Source: Acanthochromis polyacanthus (lineage: Eukaryota; Chordata; Actinopteri; Pomacentridae). From it: a stretch of DNA of 64,000 bases. Positions 1-12,300 of the stretch are shown piece by piece. Location of the stretch: positions 40,262,755-40,326,754 of the forward strand of contig NC_067118.1 of assembly GCF_021347895.1 (NCBI RefSeq), in the 5' to 3' direction. The notes under the pieces are model-generated. The model ran no database searches, had not been told where the DNA came from, and worked only from the letters and a program-made list of their open reading frames with translations. How positions within the stretch are numbered: position 1 is the first letter of the stretch; every line of letters begins with the position of its first letter. Position numbers and translations under genes: made by a program.

Positions 1-172
1 TTCTGATTGATGCTGATTTTGTTGGAATGTTTTGCTTTAATCCATCTGGTGCACTTTATGAATTTCTAATTTGTACTTTCATACCGGCTAAAATGAATCT
101 TAAACATGGCCTATAATCACATGCAGATATTTTTGATGGCGCCTTATTGATACAGAAATGTTGTTTTTCCAG

Positions 173-343
173 GTCTCGAGCATATTGAGCAGGATGAGAG
201 GGTTTCCATGGGAACTGATGGCAACCTGTACTTCTCTAATGCCTTACAGAAAGACAGTCGCACGGATTACTGTTGCTTCGCCGCCTTCCACACAATACGC
301 ACCATCGTCCAGAAAACCGCCATGGCTGTCGTGGTCGAAAGCT
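173..343 (+). CDS. chl1: chl1 exon: second half of Ig2
   Basis: The exon follows a polypyrimidine-AG acceptor and ends before a GTAGGT donor. It starts with two bases of a split codon and ends with one (phase 1). It encodes [21 protein letters not shown] and TIVQKTAM, closely matching CHL1 Ig2. The DYCC segment carries the second Ig cysteine. Confidence 0.88.
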
Positions 344-3300
344 GTAGGTTCACAACAGAGTTTGTGCGGCATTAACCACAAAAAAACTGCAGCTCGCCTT
401 AGCTTTATTAGCATGTCATGAATAGAGAAAGAGAATCCTGGGAAGCTAATGTGATACAGATCTTAACACACTAACAACATAAAACCAACAGATCGTTGGA
501 TGTTTTCCAAGATCCAAGGATTATACCAAGAAGCAAGGCTTGACTTGCCATGTTTATGCTCCAGGAAACTCTGTTATGACATCGGATTGAGCTACATGCT
601 GGTAAAAACAAGCCATCACATTCACCGCCAGCATTGTTGTCACAGTATTTTGTTTTTGTTTCAGTAAAAAAACAAACCCACAATGAGTCTTCTGATGGCA
701 CCGATGCCACTGAGTGATAGTCACACCTCAAAGGCTGAACAGAATACATCAAAACATGCTTCATATGATGTGAACGGGCGCTGATTTGCATGCTGCCAAA
801 AGCTGCAGATAACAGATTGACGCCAGGCTTGTGTGCAGTTGAAATGATCATTAATTAAAATTATACACATGAGTGAGGCAGACTGTTCTCTGTGTTCAAT
901 GCAGCCGAAGCCCCCCCAGTGAGCAAACCCAGCCTGCTGCTGCCCTCTGGTGTTCAGTCACTGGTGGTGTTGTTGAAAGGGGAGAACCTGCAGCTGGAGT
1001 GCATTCCAGGGGGACTGTATGTCCGCATTCTGTATCGTCACCTTTACAACCATATTGTTACGATCAGTGTATTAACATGTCATTGTTTCACTTTCTAGTC
1101 CCACCCCCAATATAACCTGGACCAAAATGGGACACGACCTGCCCGCTCGGACAAACCTGAGCAACTTCCAAAGGCTGTTGACCATTTCTGCAGTAGATGA
1201 CAGGGATCAGGGGAAGTACATGTGTTTGGCTGAAAACTCTGCCGGAAAGGCCGTCCACTACTTTGATGTGGTGGTGGAAGGTTAGTCTACATCAGGAGCT
1301 CATTATGCATGCGTTTGTGGGTGCATTTGGGAAAGCTCTTGATGAGGGGGATGGCATTTGTTTTGACTGAGACCGACATTGCTCTTCTTAACATCTCCCA
1401 GAGCCGCCAATGTGGCAGACAGAGCCTCCTCAGAGCCAGCTGTCTGTGATTGGGTCTGATGTTCACATCAAGTGCTCGGTCAGTGGAAAACCACCGCCAG
1501 ACATAACATGGAGGAGGAACGGGGAGATTTTCAGAGGTGAGTGAGAATAATTGCACCTGTGGTTTAATTTGTCTTTTGCCATCGGGCAGGAGGACAAAAG
1601 CACAATGAGGAGCTTCAGCCACAGAAGCTGGAGTTCAGTGCGACAAGCAACTGCTGGCTTTGTGTTCTTCAAAGCTCAGGAGACAGGATTCAGTATTGTT
1701 GTGAAGTATTGTTGCGCACAGATTTTATTTTGTTGTGCAAAATCCAATCTGTGAGATTTTAATCAATTCTAAAAATCACATCTACTGTACGTGTTGTCTG
1801 CTTTTGTGAACGGGATTAAGTTCATTGTATACTGAGCAGTGACAATAAAGAAACTCTATTTATATACAAGATACACTGAATTGAAATGTATAATCATTCC
1901 ATATAAAGTAATAATCGTCCTCTCTTTGCAGTGCCAGGGTTGAAATGATTCATTCTAAATAACAATAATTTCCTCTGCAAGAATTGCAACACTATAATGT
2001 GAAAATGATGTAAGGCAGAGGTTGGCTGACACATTAGGAAATCAGAAATAAACAGTTTGAAAGTCGAATAAGTTGTCACACAGAAGGAATCTGACTTGAT
2101 GTTTTAGTAAAATAGACTTATTTTAAAGTTGAAAGTCAGTGAGTTAGTAAAAGTGTGAAGCAGGACTATAGGAAGTTATAGAAATACTTGTAGTGTGCAG
2201 AAATGCGCAAATTAATCACCTGAGAATGTAAAGTTGCATCATGTATAATGTACGCAACTTGAAATGTGCTGCCCCTGACCACATCCAGAAACACCCATCA
2301 TGTTGGTTTTCTGTTTACCTTATTGACTTTTACTGCTGCAGTGGCTACAGGGGAAATTGTGCTTTTTAAAGTTAAGTGTAATGGTCTGATTAAAGCGAGC
2401 AGCGTGTTAAAAAGACATTAGGTTTACAGAAGCCATCACCTCAATTTCTTCCTTGCAGAGGCCAAGGCTGCTCTTTAATAGGTTCACTGAGTAGGTAGGA
2501 TCTCAAATATAATTGGGTGATAGATGTGTTCTGATTGGCCAGTTCAAACTGAAAATGATCCCCATCCATCCATCCATCCATCCATCCATCCATCCATCCA
2601 TCCATCCATCCATCCATCCATGCCCTTATTATTTGAAAGAAAATCTTTTTTTTCAATGAAAATAGCATTAAATGAATGATAAATCCAGTATAGTCACTGT
2701 TAATGTGGTAAATGACTATTCTAGATGGAAACAGCTGATTTTTAATGGAATATCTCCATAGGAGTACAGAGGAACATTTCCAGCAACCATCACTCCTGTG
2801 TTCTAATGCTACATTGTGTTAGCTAATGGTGTTGAAAGGCTCATTGATGATTAGAAAACCCTTGTGCAGTTATGTTAGCACATGGATAAAAGTGTGAGTT
2901 TCATGGAAAACATGACATTGTCTGGGTGACCCCAAACTGTTTATACATATATTTTTTCTTTTTCTTATCTTTTCTTCCCCTTCTTGTGACAGTAATCATA
3001 GTTTAAAGCTGTGTGTTCATGTAACACATGGAGTCAGTGTCTATTGTAAAGGGTTTGGGGGGAGAGAGGAGGATCACTGGAGGTCTCTGGCCTTGCTGAA
3101 GGCAATAGGATATTACTAACTGCTGGTTCTGAATGACAGATATTCTGCAGTCAGAGCAAGCACAGCATAGGTAAAGCTGTTTTCCTCCTGGCTTTCTGAT
3201 CAAAAGCATTTTCAACAGCAATAGCACATGGACTTTGAAACTCACTTTTTGATGAGCTGCTTTACGATCACAATTTTCCACTGTTCTGACTTTTTAATGT

Positions 3301-6300
3301 GACTTGTGTGTTTCTGTCAGACGATGAGCTGAACAGCATTCAGGTGCTCGATGACACCGTAGCGTTTCATAATGCCAAACCAGAGGACAGCGCTGTGTAC
3401 CAGTGTGAAGCCTCCAACGTCCACGGCAGCGTTCTGGCCAACGTTAACGTCATGGTCGCCAGTGAGTACGACAACAGAAACACAGTCTGAAGTGTTTGTG
3501 CAGACTCAAGCAACCTGCAGCTGCTTCACATTCTGAGCTTCATTCATTTTGCAAACATTGTTTTATCTGATCTCACAGGTTCTTAGGGGTTGTTGTCATC
3601 CGGAAAGCATTTGCCTAAATTAGCTTGTGGCCCTGACAGTAATGGATCCCAGAATTCATTTAGGTCCATCTTCTTATTGGCTGATTGTGATAGAGACTGT
3701 TGTGCTGCCTCTATAAAGAAGAAGAAGCACTTACGCCCACATAGCCTTAAGAGTTTCTGCAACCTCTGCCGCTGTATTCCATCTTTCTAAAACTTAGATG
3801 CACTCAGATGTCACCCATTCATGGTTTGCCTGTTGGAGCATGAATGGGACCTTTTCTCCCTCAGCTGAAGTCTGACTTGATCTTCTATGCTGTAAATTTT
3901 TTAGAAATAATTATGGAGCTTTTATCCAAAGCACTTAAATTCTTCACAGCTTGTCACGCTAATGGAATAAAAGCTGCACTGCAACGCGAGGCCCGACCAT
4001 CAGGAGCAGAGTCAGGGTTCAATGTCTTGTCGAACTTCATGTGAACATGGGATCGACATGCCAAGGACCCGCCTTTATCGCTCATAGCACCCTGCATTGA
4101 AGCAGTAGTCACGGTTGATTAAATGATTTCCTTCCATTTGAACGCTGTGAATGCTACTTCCAACATGACTCATAATCTGGAGGAGTAGATTTGATGTTTT
4201 AGCTTCCTCTCTTGTCTAAAACAGACGCCCCGCTCTGTTTGCTCCTCTACTTCCTGCTGACATTAAAGCTAAGCAGATCTGCAACTAAGTAAGACTTAGA
4301 ACTCTCAATTAATTTCTTATTTCATTACTTCCTCTGATATTTGATTTGCTATTTATTCATTTTTGTGTAACGTCAAGCAAGTATTCGCATTTTTGAAAGT
4401 GGAAGCAACGGATTGTGATATTAAAGTCTAATTTATTCCTAAAGTACATTTAAAAACAACAAGAGTTGAACCGCAGTGCTGTACAATTTAAATAGCAAGC
4501 CGTAAAACAGAATAACTAAGACAAATATGAATTAAATATGACAATGAAATAATAAGAACAAAAAGTTACAGCACCATAAAATATGAAGTCGGGGTTTCAG
4601 GCGCTGTTTGAATTGAACGCCACTGAGAACAGGTGGGTCCTTAGAAACAACCCGAAAGTTTCTAAAGTCTGAGCAGTTCTTATATGAAAAGACAAACTAT
4701 TCCAGAGATCAGGAGAAGCTACTGCGAAGGTTTGATTGCCTCAATTTCAAAACATCCAAAAGCATCTGGTTGGTCGATGCCGGCGCTCTAGCTGGGTGTA
4801 AAGATGCTAAAGTTCTGCTAATTAAGGTGGCACCAATCCACTGAAAACCTCCAAAACAAGCCACAAAATCTTCAAATGAATTACCAAAATCGTAGCCAGC
4901 TGGCTTTCTATAAAATGACCAATTGATTAAGAGGAGCCACATCTTAAAGAGCCACAACCACATGGCATACTGTAATTTGCAGGTATTTATTTAAATGTCA
5001 GTATGTTTATGTCTGAACGATATCTGTATTTTCATTCATTTCACTTGACTTTTGAGGCTGTTTATTCTCACCTCCTTCCCTTTGCTTTCAGACGTGGCTC
5101 CTCTTATACTGACCAGAGACTACGCTGAGTACGCTGTAGTGCTTGGAGGGGACGCCATCATGAACTGCACTGTTTTCAGCTCTCCACCATCCAACATCAC
5201 ATGGTAAGTAGTGAGAAACTGCTTAGACAATGGCCACTACCCATATGTACACAACAGAAAAATATCAGTGGTAAGATTACACATATAGCTGATCATTTTA
5301 AAATAGCTGCTTCATTGTATTAGCTTTGAACGGTCTAAAGAACGAAGCAGAGCGGCAGAGTCATGCCATTAATCCCACAGTGCTTCAGCCGTCTGTATGA
5401 CACAGTCTGATGCTGACACTTACTGTATGTCTGTTTAATGAGATAATCCTCTTCCGTTCCCTGAAATTAGGCCTAATTAAATCCTATTAACTACCTCGGC
5501 AGCTCAGCTACACTTCCACAAAGGCGAAATAGGTTCTCAGAGAGTCGATGACAAAACATTCTCGACGTTCCAGAAACACTCAGAGTGTTAAGATCGCACT
5601 TCAGATTCCAATCAGCGATGTTTCCTTCAAGTCGGCTCAACAACCCCAACCGTGTTTTCCTTTAATTAATTTACTGCTGTAACTCAAACCCTCACTTTCA
5701 AGGTGCTCTTACTTAATTTTTAATTTGAATCAAGTGGAATTCTTTGAAAGAAGAATAAATATGAACAAAAAATACAATATAAAACATGCATAAAGTGATA
5801 CTGCATATTGAAAATGTGATATACACCAGGTATGATTAAATCTGTAGCAAAATTGCACTTTTTGATTCACACTTGTGATGTCAGAAGAGTGATAAACACA
5901 CTACGTTTGTCTCCCAGGTCCAAAGATGAGACAGCCATCGAGGGAGAACGTTTCGTTGCTCTGGAGAACGGACAATCACTGAAAATCATTAGTACAGAAA
6001 AAGGCGACAGTGGAGTTTATATGTGTGGTGCCAGTAACTCGGAGGGAAAGTCATCTGTCATGGCTGTACTGGATGTGAAAGGTATCTGAGCAACATAATC
6101 ACACCTTTCTATAATCACGAGTAATGGCAGGCGCTGCACACAAGAGCCAAATGTTCAGTTTGCTTTTCTTTTTTTGTTGTTATTCAAGTGAACTCACACT
6201 TTAAAATGAAAATGAACAAAAGTGTACCTATGCTGTAACCACTTGGGCCTTTGCTTTTACAACTGAGAGGCACAGATTTTGCACTTCATCAGACTGTCTC

Positions 6301-9300
6301 TTGTGTACAAAACCACCTAACATAAAAAGTGTTGTGTGATTGTAAATGAAGCCCTCCAGTTTAAGATCTAGATGGTAGGATTTTATTCTTTTCATCATGT
6401 TTTCCTGTGATTAATCTTTCATTGATGTTATAAATAGATGCGGCATAAAAAATAACGTGTCGGAACATAGTCAGAAGTATATTTAAATAATCATTTCATA
6501 AATGAAAATGACCTTTAAAATATTGATTCCCTATTTCCGTCATCAAAGAGGTAATTAAATTGAGGATATGCCCATTCATGAAGGGAGCAATTAGGCTCAA
6601 CTTTAGATATCTACATCTTTTTTAAAGGAAACAGGAACGACTGAATGATTATTTCACTGTCTTCAGCCTAAAAAGACAAAAAACAACTTCTGCTGCAACA
6701 ATCTTATCTGTGATTTTATTTGTGGTATTGTGTTTTATCTTTAGATCCTACAAAAATAGTAGTTGCACCTCAGGATGTGGAAATTGTCAGTGGAACCACG
6801 GCTCAGTTGATGTGCCATGCGGAACATGATAAAAGTCTGCAGGACAGCTTTAAGGTGGATTGGATGAAAGATGGGAAGGAGATCGTACTTTCCTCAGAGA
6901 CAGATTCCAGGTGATTTTCTAGCATTAAAATGACTAAAAATGGAGAGAACTGTGCATCTTTGGCACAGCTATTGTATATATTCACTGCATCTTTCCTACT
7001 TGTTTGATTGGTTCACGTTACTCTCAAGCCTAATGAATGTCCTCACGTGTTCAGACACTTTGTGGACGGCGGCCGGCTGCACATCATGAATGTGAACCTG
7101 GATGATCAGGGAACATACACATGCGTCGCTAAAACAAGTCTGGACGAGGACCATGCCACCGCACTGCTCACAGTACTGGGTAAGATTATTTATTGAATAA
7201 TGCATAATTTAGACACTTTGAGAAACTATACAGAATGTAGACAGTGATGTAATAAAAAACAGAACATTGCATTGTGGTTCAGGATGTTGTGTAAATTCTG
7301 TAATTTGTTCACTGCTGCATTTAAATTCTCAACTTGTCTTGATTGCTAAGGTGAGATTGTTTCTGAGTATCTAATGGCTTTTTATTTATTTTGTGTTGCA
7401 GACGTTCCCGACGCTCCAAAGAACTTAGAGATATCTGAAATCAAGAGTCCGAGGAATGTGGTTCTGTCCTGGATACCTGGGAGCGATCACAACAGCTCTG
7501 TAACAGGTAAAAAGTCCATGTGGAAGAGGTGGAAAATCTTAATAATTCTCAGAGAAACAACACATAAGTATTAAAGTATAAAAAGTAAAATAAGTTTAAA
7601 ACGCAATAAATCCTGTTCAAGCTTTTACCGTTTTTGTAAGCTATAAATATAAAAAGTACTCGCTGGAAATCATTGTGTTTTGTTTTGAGGAGCCTGTTCT
7701 CATACAGATTTAAAACTATGTTTGAATCCTCCATTTTTTATGTGCCATGTTTACTTGCAAACACTTTCATTATTTTCTGCATTGCTCTAATTCTTGGTCC
7801 ATTACCACCATCTATTGATCTGTGTGATACCATTGGTAGAAGTGTGTATTTCTTGCGCTCTTCCAACCATCCATCCATCCATTATCTATACACTGCTCAA
7901 TCCTCATTAAGGTGGCAGGCGCGAAGGCAGGGGACACCCTGGACAAGTGGCTAGTCTATCGCAGGGCTACATATACAGACAAACAATCACACTCATGGAC
8001 AATTTAGAGTTATCGATTAACCTTTTGGACTGTGGGAGGAAGCCAGAGTACCCAGCGGAAACCCAGGCATGCACAGGGAGAACATGCAAACTACACGCAA
8101 AAAGATCCACGGAAGGCCGTGATGTGAACCGGGGATCTTCTAGCTGCAAGTCCAAGGTGCTAACCACCAAGCAACCGTGCAACCTGCTTGTGTTCTTGCA
8201 CAAGACAAAACAGAAGCTCACTCATTTAAAACCAGCCCCATGGTGCTGTTAGACATCAGGACCTCCACAGAGCATCTTTGATACAATATTGGAACCTATA
8301 AAATTTAATTGAAAACCAAGCTACAACCTTTTTGTTGAAAAATACAGGACAATCATGCAGGTTTGAATAGTGGTAAGGGTTTCAAAAATAAGTTGGTAAT
8401 AAATAAAATCATGTTAGAAAAACTTCATCCTCATAACAGCATCAAGAATCCAGTTTCCAGTTTTAGTCCAGACGTGTGTGCAGTCTCTGCTATAGGTAGC
8501 CTATCAGTGAGTGTAGCTGTGATTATCAGTCTTATGGTGATTACATGTGTACGTCTGCTCTCTCCCCTGTGGGAACAGAATTCGTGGTGGAGTACGAGGA
8601 GAGCCAATGGGAGCCCGGAAGGTGGAGGGAGCTACAGAAAGTGGCCGGTAACCAGGCAACAGCTGAGCTGGCGCTGCACGGACACCTTAACTATCAGTTC
8701 AGAGTGTACGCTGTTAATGCTGTTGGACCTGGACCCCCCAGTGAGCCCACCGGGAGATACCCAACACCCCCTGCTGGTGAGACTCGCTTCCTCTTATTAT
8801 GTTCAGCTGTGATCATCTGTCGATTGTCAGAGCACACGACTTTTAACATTTCTTTTGAAATATGCAGAGAGGAGCGTTGTGTTAAAGCCAGCTTTTGGCC
8901 ACAGGACAATGTCGCAGCAGGGGTGTGGATATTTTTGGCTCTCAGGGCCCCAAGTATTATCTTCAGCACATGCTGCTCCTTAACTAAATCTGGACACTAA
9001 AATTGCCAATGTGTTTGCTTAAGTAAGGGGTAAAAATTGCAGTTTTGTTGGAAGTTACAGGGGATAGTTAAAAAAGCCAGGAGACGCAGGGTTTCTTTTC
9101 CTCTTTTGTAGTGAAATATGATTATGCAACTACATTTATCTCCCCAAAGCTCCTGACAGGAACCCAGAAAACATCAAAATTCAAGGCCATCTCCCTCATC
9201 AAATGGACATTAGCTGGGAGGTAGGAGATTTTCTATTTTTTTGTTTTGTAAAAAGCATCTCTATCTCCAAGATTGCACACTAAAAATAAGCATGGAAACA

Positions 9301-12300
9301 GTTTCAGTAATATCTGAGCCTGTCAATACTCTGTCATACCTCAGCCGCTGTTGCCTATTGAGCAAAATGGCCCAGGCCTTGAGTACGAGGTGAGCTACCG
9401 CAGGCTGGGGGTGGAGGATCAGTGGACGGAACACCTGGTCAAACGTCACTCCTTTGTTGTGAGGAACACGTCCACCTTCATCCCCTATGAGATCAAAATT
9501 CACAGCAGGAACAGCCACGGCTGGGCACCAGAACCCAAAGTTTTTACAGGTTACTCTGGAGAAGATGGTGAGTTGGATGCATTCATGTTGTGAATATATT
9601 AAACACATAATCCCAGCATATGATGTTTATATGCAACTCGCTGTTTTCATTACAACATCCCCCGAAGCCAACTAGCACATTTAGCCGTTTTTTGTTTGTT
9701 TTTTGCTTGTGACACACTCTGAACTCCTTCTGTTATCATTTCCCACTGTGTCCTCAGTTGTCTTTTGGCATTGTCTGCGGGAAAATGTGTCAGGTTAAGT
9801 TCCATTCTTTTCTCTCCTCTTACCCGAGGTTTTAACCCCGTGCAGGTGTGCAGTAGTGACTTTTCCTCCCCTCCCCCTGAAAATGAAAAAGAGAAAAAAA
9901 CAAAACACCATCGCTGAGCCTGGCAGGTGGCAGATAACCTTTGCAGAAGAGAGGGGATGTCAAATTCTCACTTCTGTCTCAGAAGCTGTTGGAGATTTGA
10001 CAGATCACAACACATTCTGCGCTGTAGGCCTACCGAGGCTCAATGGCTGCTTCTGTCTCTAGCGTCTGCTGTGCCTCCATCTTCCCCTTCTACCGTTAGA
10101 ATAACACGTAGAGCAGAAAATGTTGACGCCATTTCCATTTCATGTTTGCCGTTGTACTTTCCCCCTTGCTATGAATAGAAAATCAGCTTCATTTGGTGTC
10201 TAGCTGAGAGTATTTTCTCTGTTCTTTTACACTGATCAACCAGCGTCTGTCTGTTCTTTTAGCATCCTAACCAAGCCCAACCAAAAGAACGACACCTCAG
10301 GCCTTCTAATTAGGCTCTGATTATCTAACAGGATTATTTTTATTGTGCTACTCGCTGCATCTAAGCATTTTCTATCCATATATTTAATTTCTTTTGTGAT
10401 ACTGCTAAAAAGTACTCTTGCCTGAAGTTCTGTCTCTCCCTCTTGCTGTTTTAGTTCCCACTGCAGCACCACGGGACATAGCAGTGGAGGTGATCAACAC
10501 CACTATTCTGAGAGTTAGCTGGACCCAGGTTCCCCCCGCCACAGTGCGCGGCCATCTGGGGGGATATCACGTAAGTTTAAGTGGTGCTGAAGTTGTTTCA
10601 GCACTCCTGTATAACTGTGGGCTTCACATGCACCAAAGGATGTCCAAACAGTAGCTTGTAAAACTTTAAAATCATGAAATATATACAACAACACGCAAAT
10701 ATTGACTTGATCTGGAATATACACGTTGCTACTACTGGTTTTTACTGGCAAAAAGAGATAATGGGGTGCAATTGGCAGCTATACTAAAAACTTATTGGGA
10801 ATAGAATACAATAGAGTGCATTTTTTTGTCATTGTGATTTGCAATGAAACTGATGCATTTTTAAGTTTAAAATAAATACAAAGTGTACAGGTAATTTGTA
10901 GGTACTCAAGCATATTATTACTCCGCCAAGGAACGTGGCAATGTTATGTGACGATCGGCATATGTTTGTCCTTCTGTTTGTCTGTCTGTGGGCAACATCA
11001 CTCAAAAACAGACAAACAGATTTGGAGGAAATTTTCAGGGAAGGGCAGAAATGACACAAAGACCAACTGATTAGATTTTGGCAGTGATGCGGCTTTTAGT
11101 CTGGATCCACAGATTTGTTAAAGATTTCTGTATCATTCCGAGATAGCGGCATGGTGTCACTGTAACCATGACAACAAGTGAACACTACATCAGCTGCCTG
11201 CTGACAATCACATTATTGCGATCCTACTTCAAATCCGCCACTGCAGACTTACCGAGACTTATCAGTCAGAAATTATACGACTGAGTAGCCTTGGCGGAGT
11301 ACTGTGCTCTCTGAGTGCTTTTCTTCTAATATATATAATATATGTAATAATTAGTTGCCCTACTATTATACTATTATTAGTATATTAGTATAGCATAGTA
11401 GTAGTGGTAGTACTGTAGTACTAGTAGTAGGAGTAGTATTACTTACAACTGTAATCTAAAATTAAGCCCTATCCATATTTTTTTTGTTGAAATAAAGCCC
11501 AGTGAAGCTCATTTTCAGAATTCCTGGAAAGACAGCAGACTAAAAGAGCAATCTGGTTTTCCATCCATTCTCTATACACCGCTTTACCCTCACTAGGGTT
11601 GCGGGGGGTGCTGGAGTCTATCCCAGCTGACTCGGGTGAAGGCAGGGGACACCCTGGACAGGTCACCAGTCTGTCACAGGGCTACATATACAGACACACA
11701 ATCACACTCACATTCACATCTACGGACAATTTAGAGTAACCAATTAATCATCATATTTTTGGACTGTGGGAGGAAGTCGGAGCGCCCGGAGAAAACCCAC
11801 TCATGCACAGGGAGAACATGCAAACTCCATGCAGAAAGATCCCAGGCCCACCCCGGGATTCGAACCGGGGATCTTCTTGCTGCAAGGCGAAAGTGCTAAC
11901 CACTACTGCACTGTGCAGCCCGCAATTTGGTTTTGAAATGTTTAATTGAAAGATCAAAATCTCGCATTTTTTTTGTGTCTTCGTATTCTTGTTTAATCCC
12001 CTTTCACTCATCTGTATTCAGTTTGTCATAACCAAAGACAGCTCTCCAAGAGAATGACTACTTATTTAAACCGCATTGTGACTTTACAGCACATACTTCT
12101 TTCATATTGTGGGTTCTACATTCAAATACTCTCTGACCTCAGCCTTAAATCCTTTCACAACGAGTCTTCCTTAGCAGTATGACGTGTGTAAAGCTGAATT
12201 ATGCTATTGTTGAACAGGGTATTGTGTTTGATAAATTGCTTCTAAAATATTAAGCTAAAACTTTTTTGAAGAATAAAGTTTCTTCTCATCTTAACTTGAC

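Larger units (their letters stand above)
1537..3320 (+). other. chl1 intron in Ig4
   Basis: Noncoding, AT-rich. It holds the CATC microsatellite and the first copy of the Tc1-like MITE described separately. The rest shows nothing I recognise. Confidence 0.6.

Noticed and set aside
471..851. 126-codon minus-strand frame in an intron
   Set aside because: No motif and no supporting splice signals; treated as chance.
9390..9396. Internal GAG-GTGAGC considered as an exon end
   Set aside because: The frame and FN2 homology continue unbroken to 9567, so it is coding sequence.
11840..11905. tRNA-like A and B boxes considered as a tRNA gene
   Set aside because: They are the promoter head of a SINE with target duplications; no complete cloverleaf is present.
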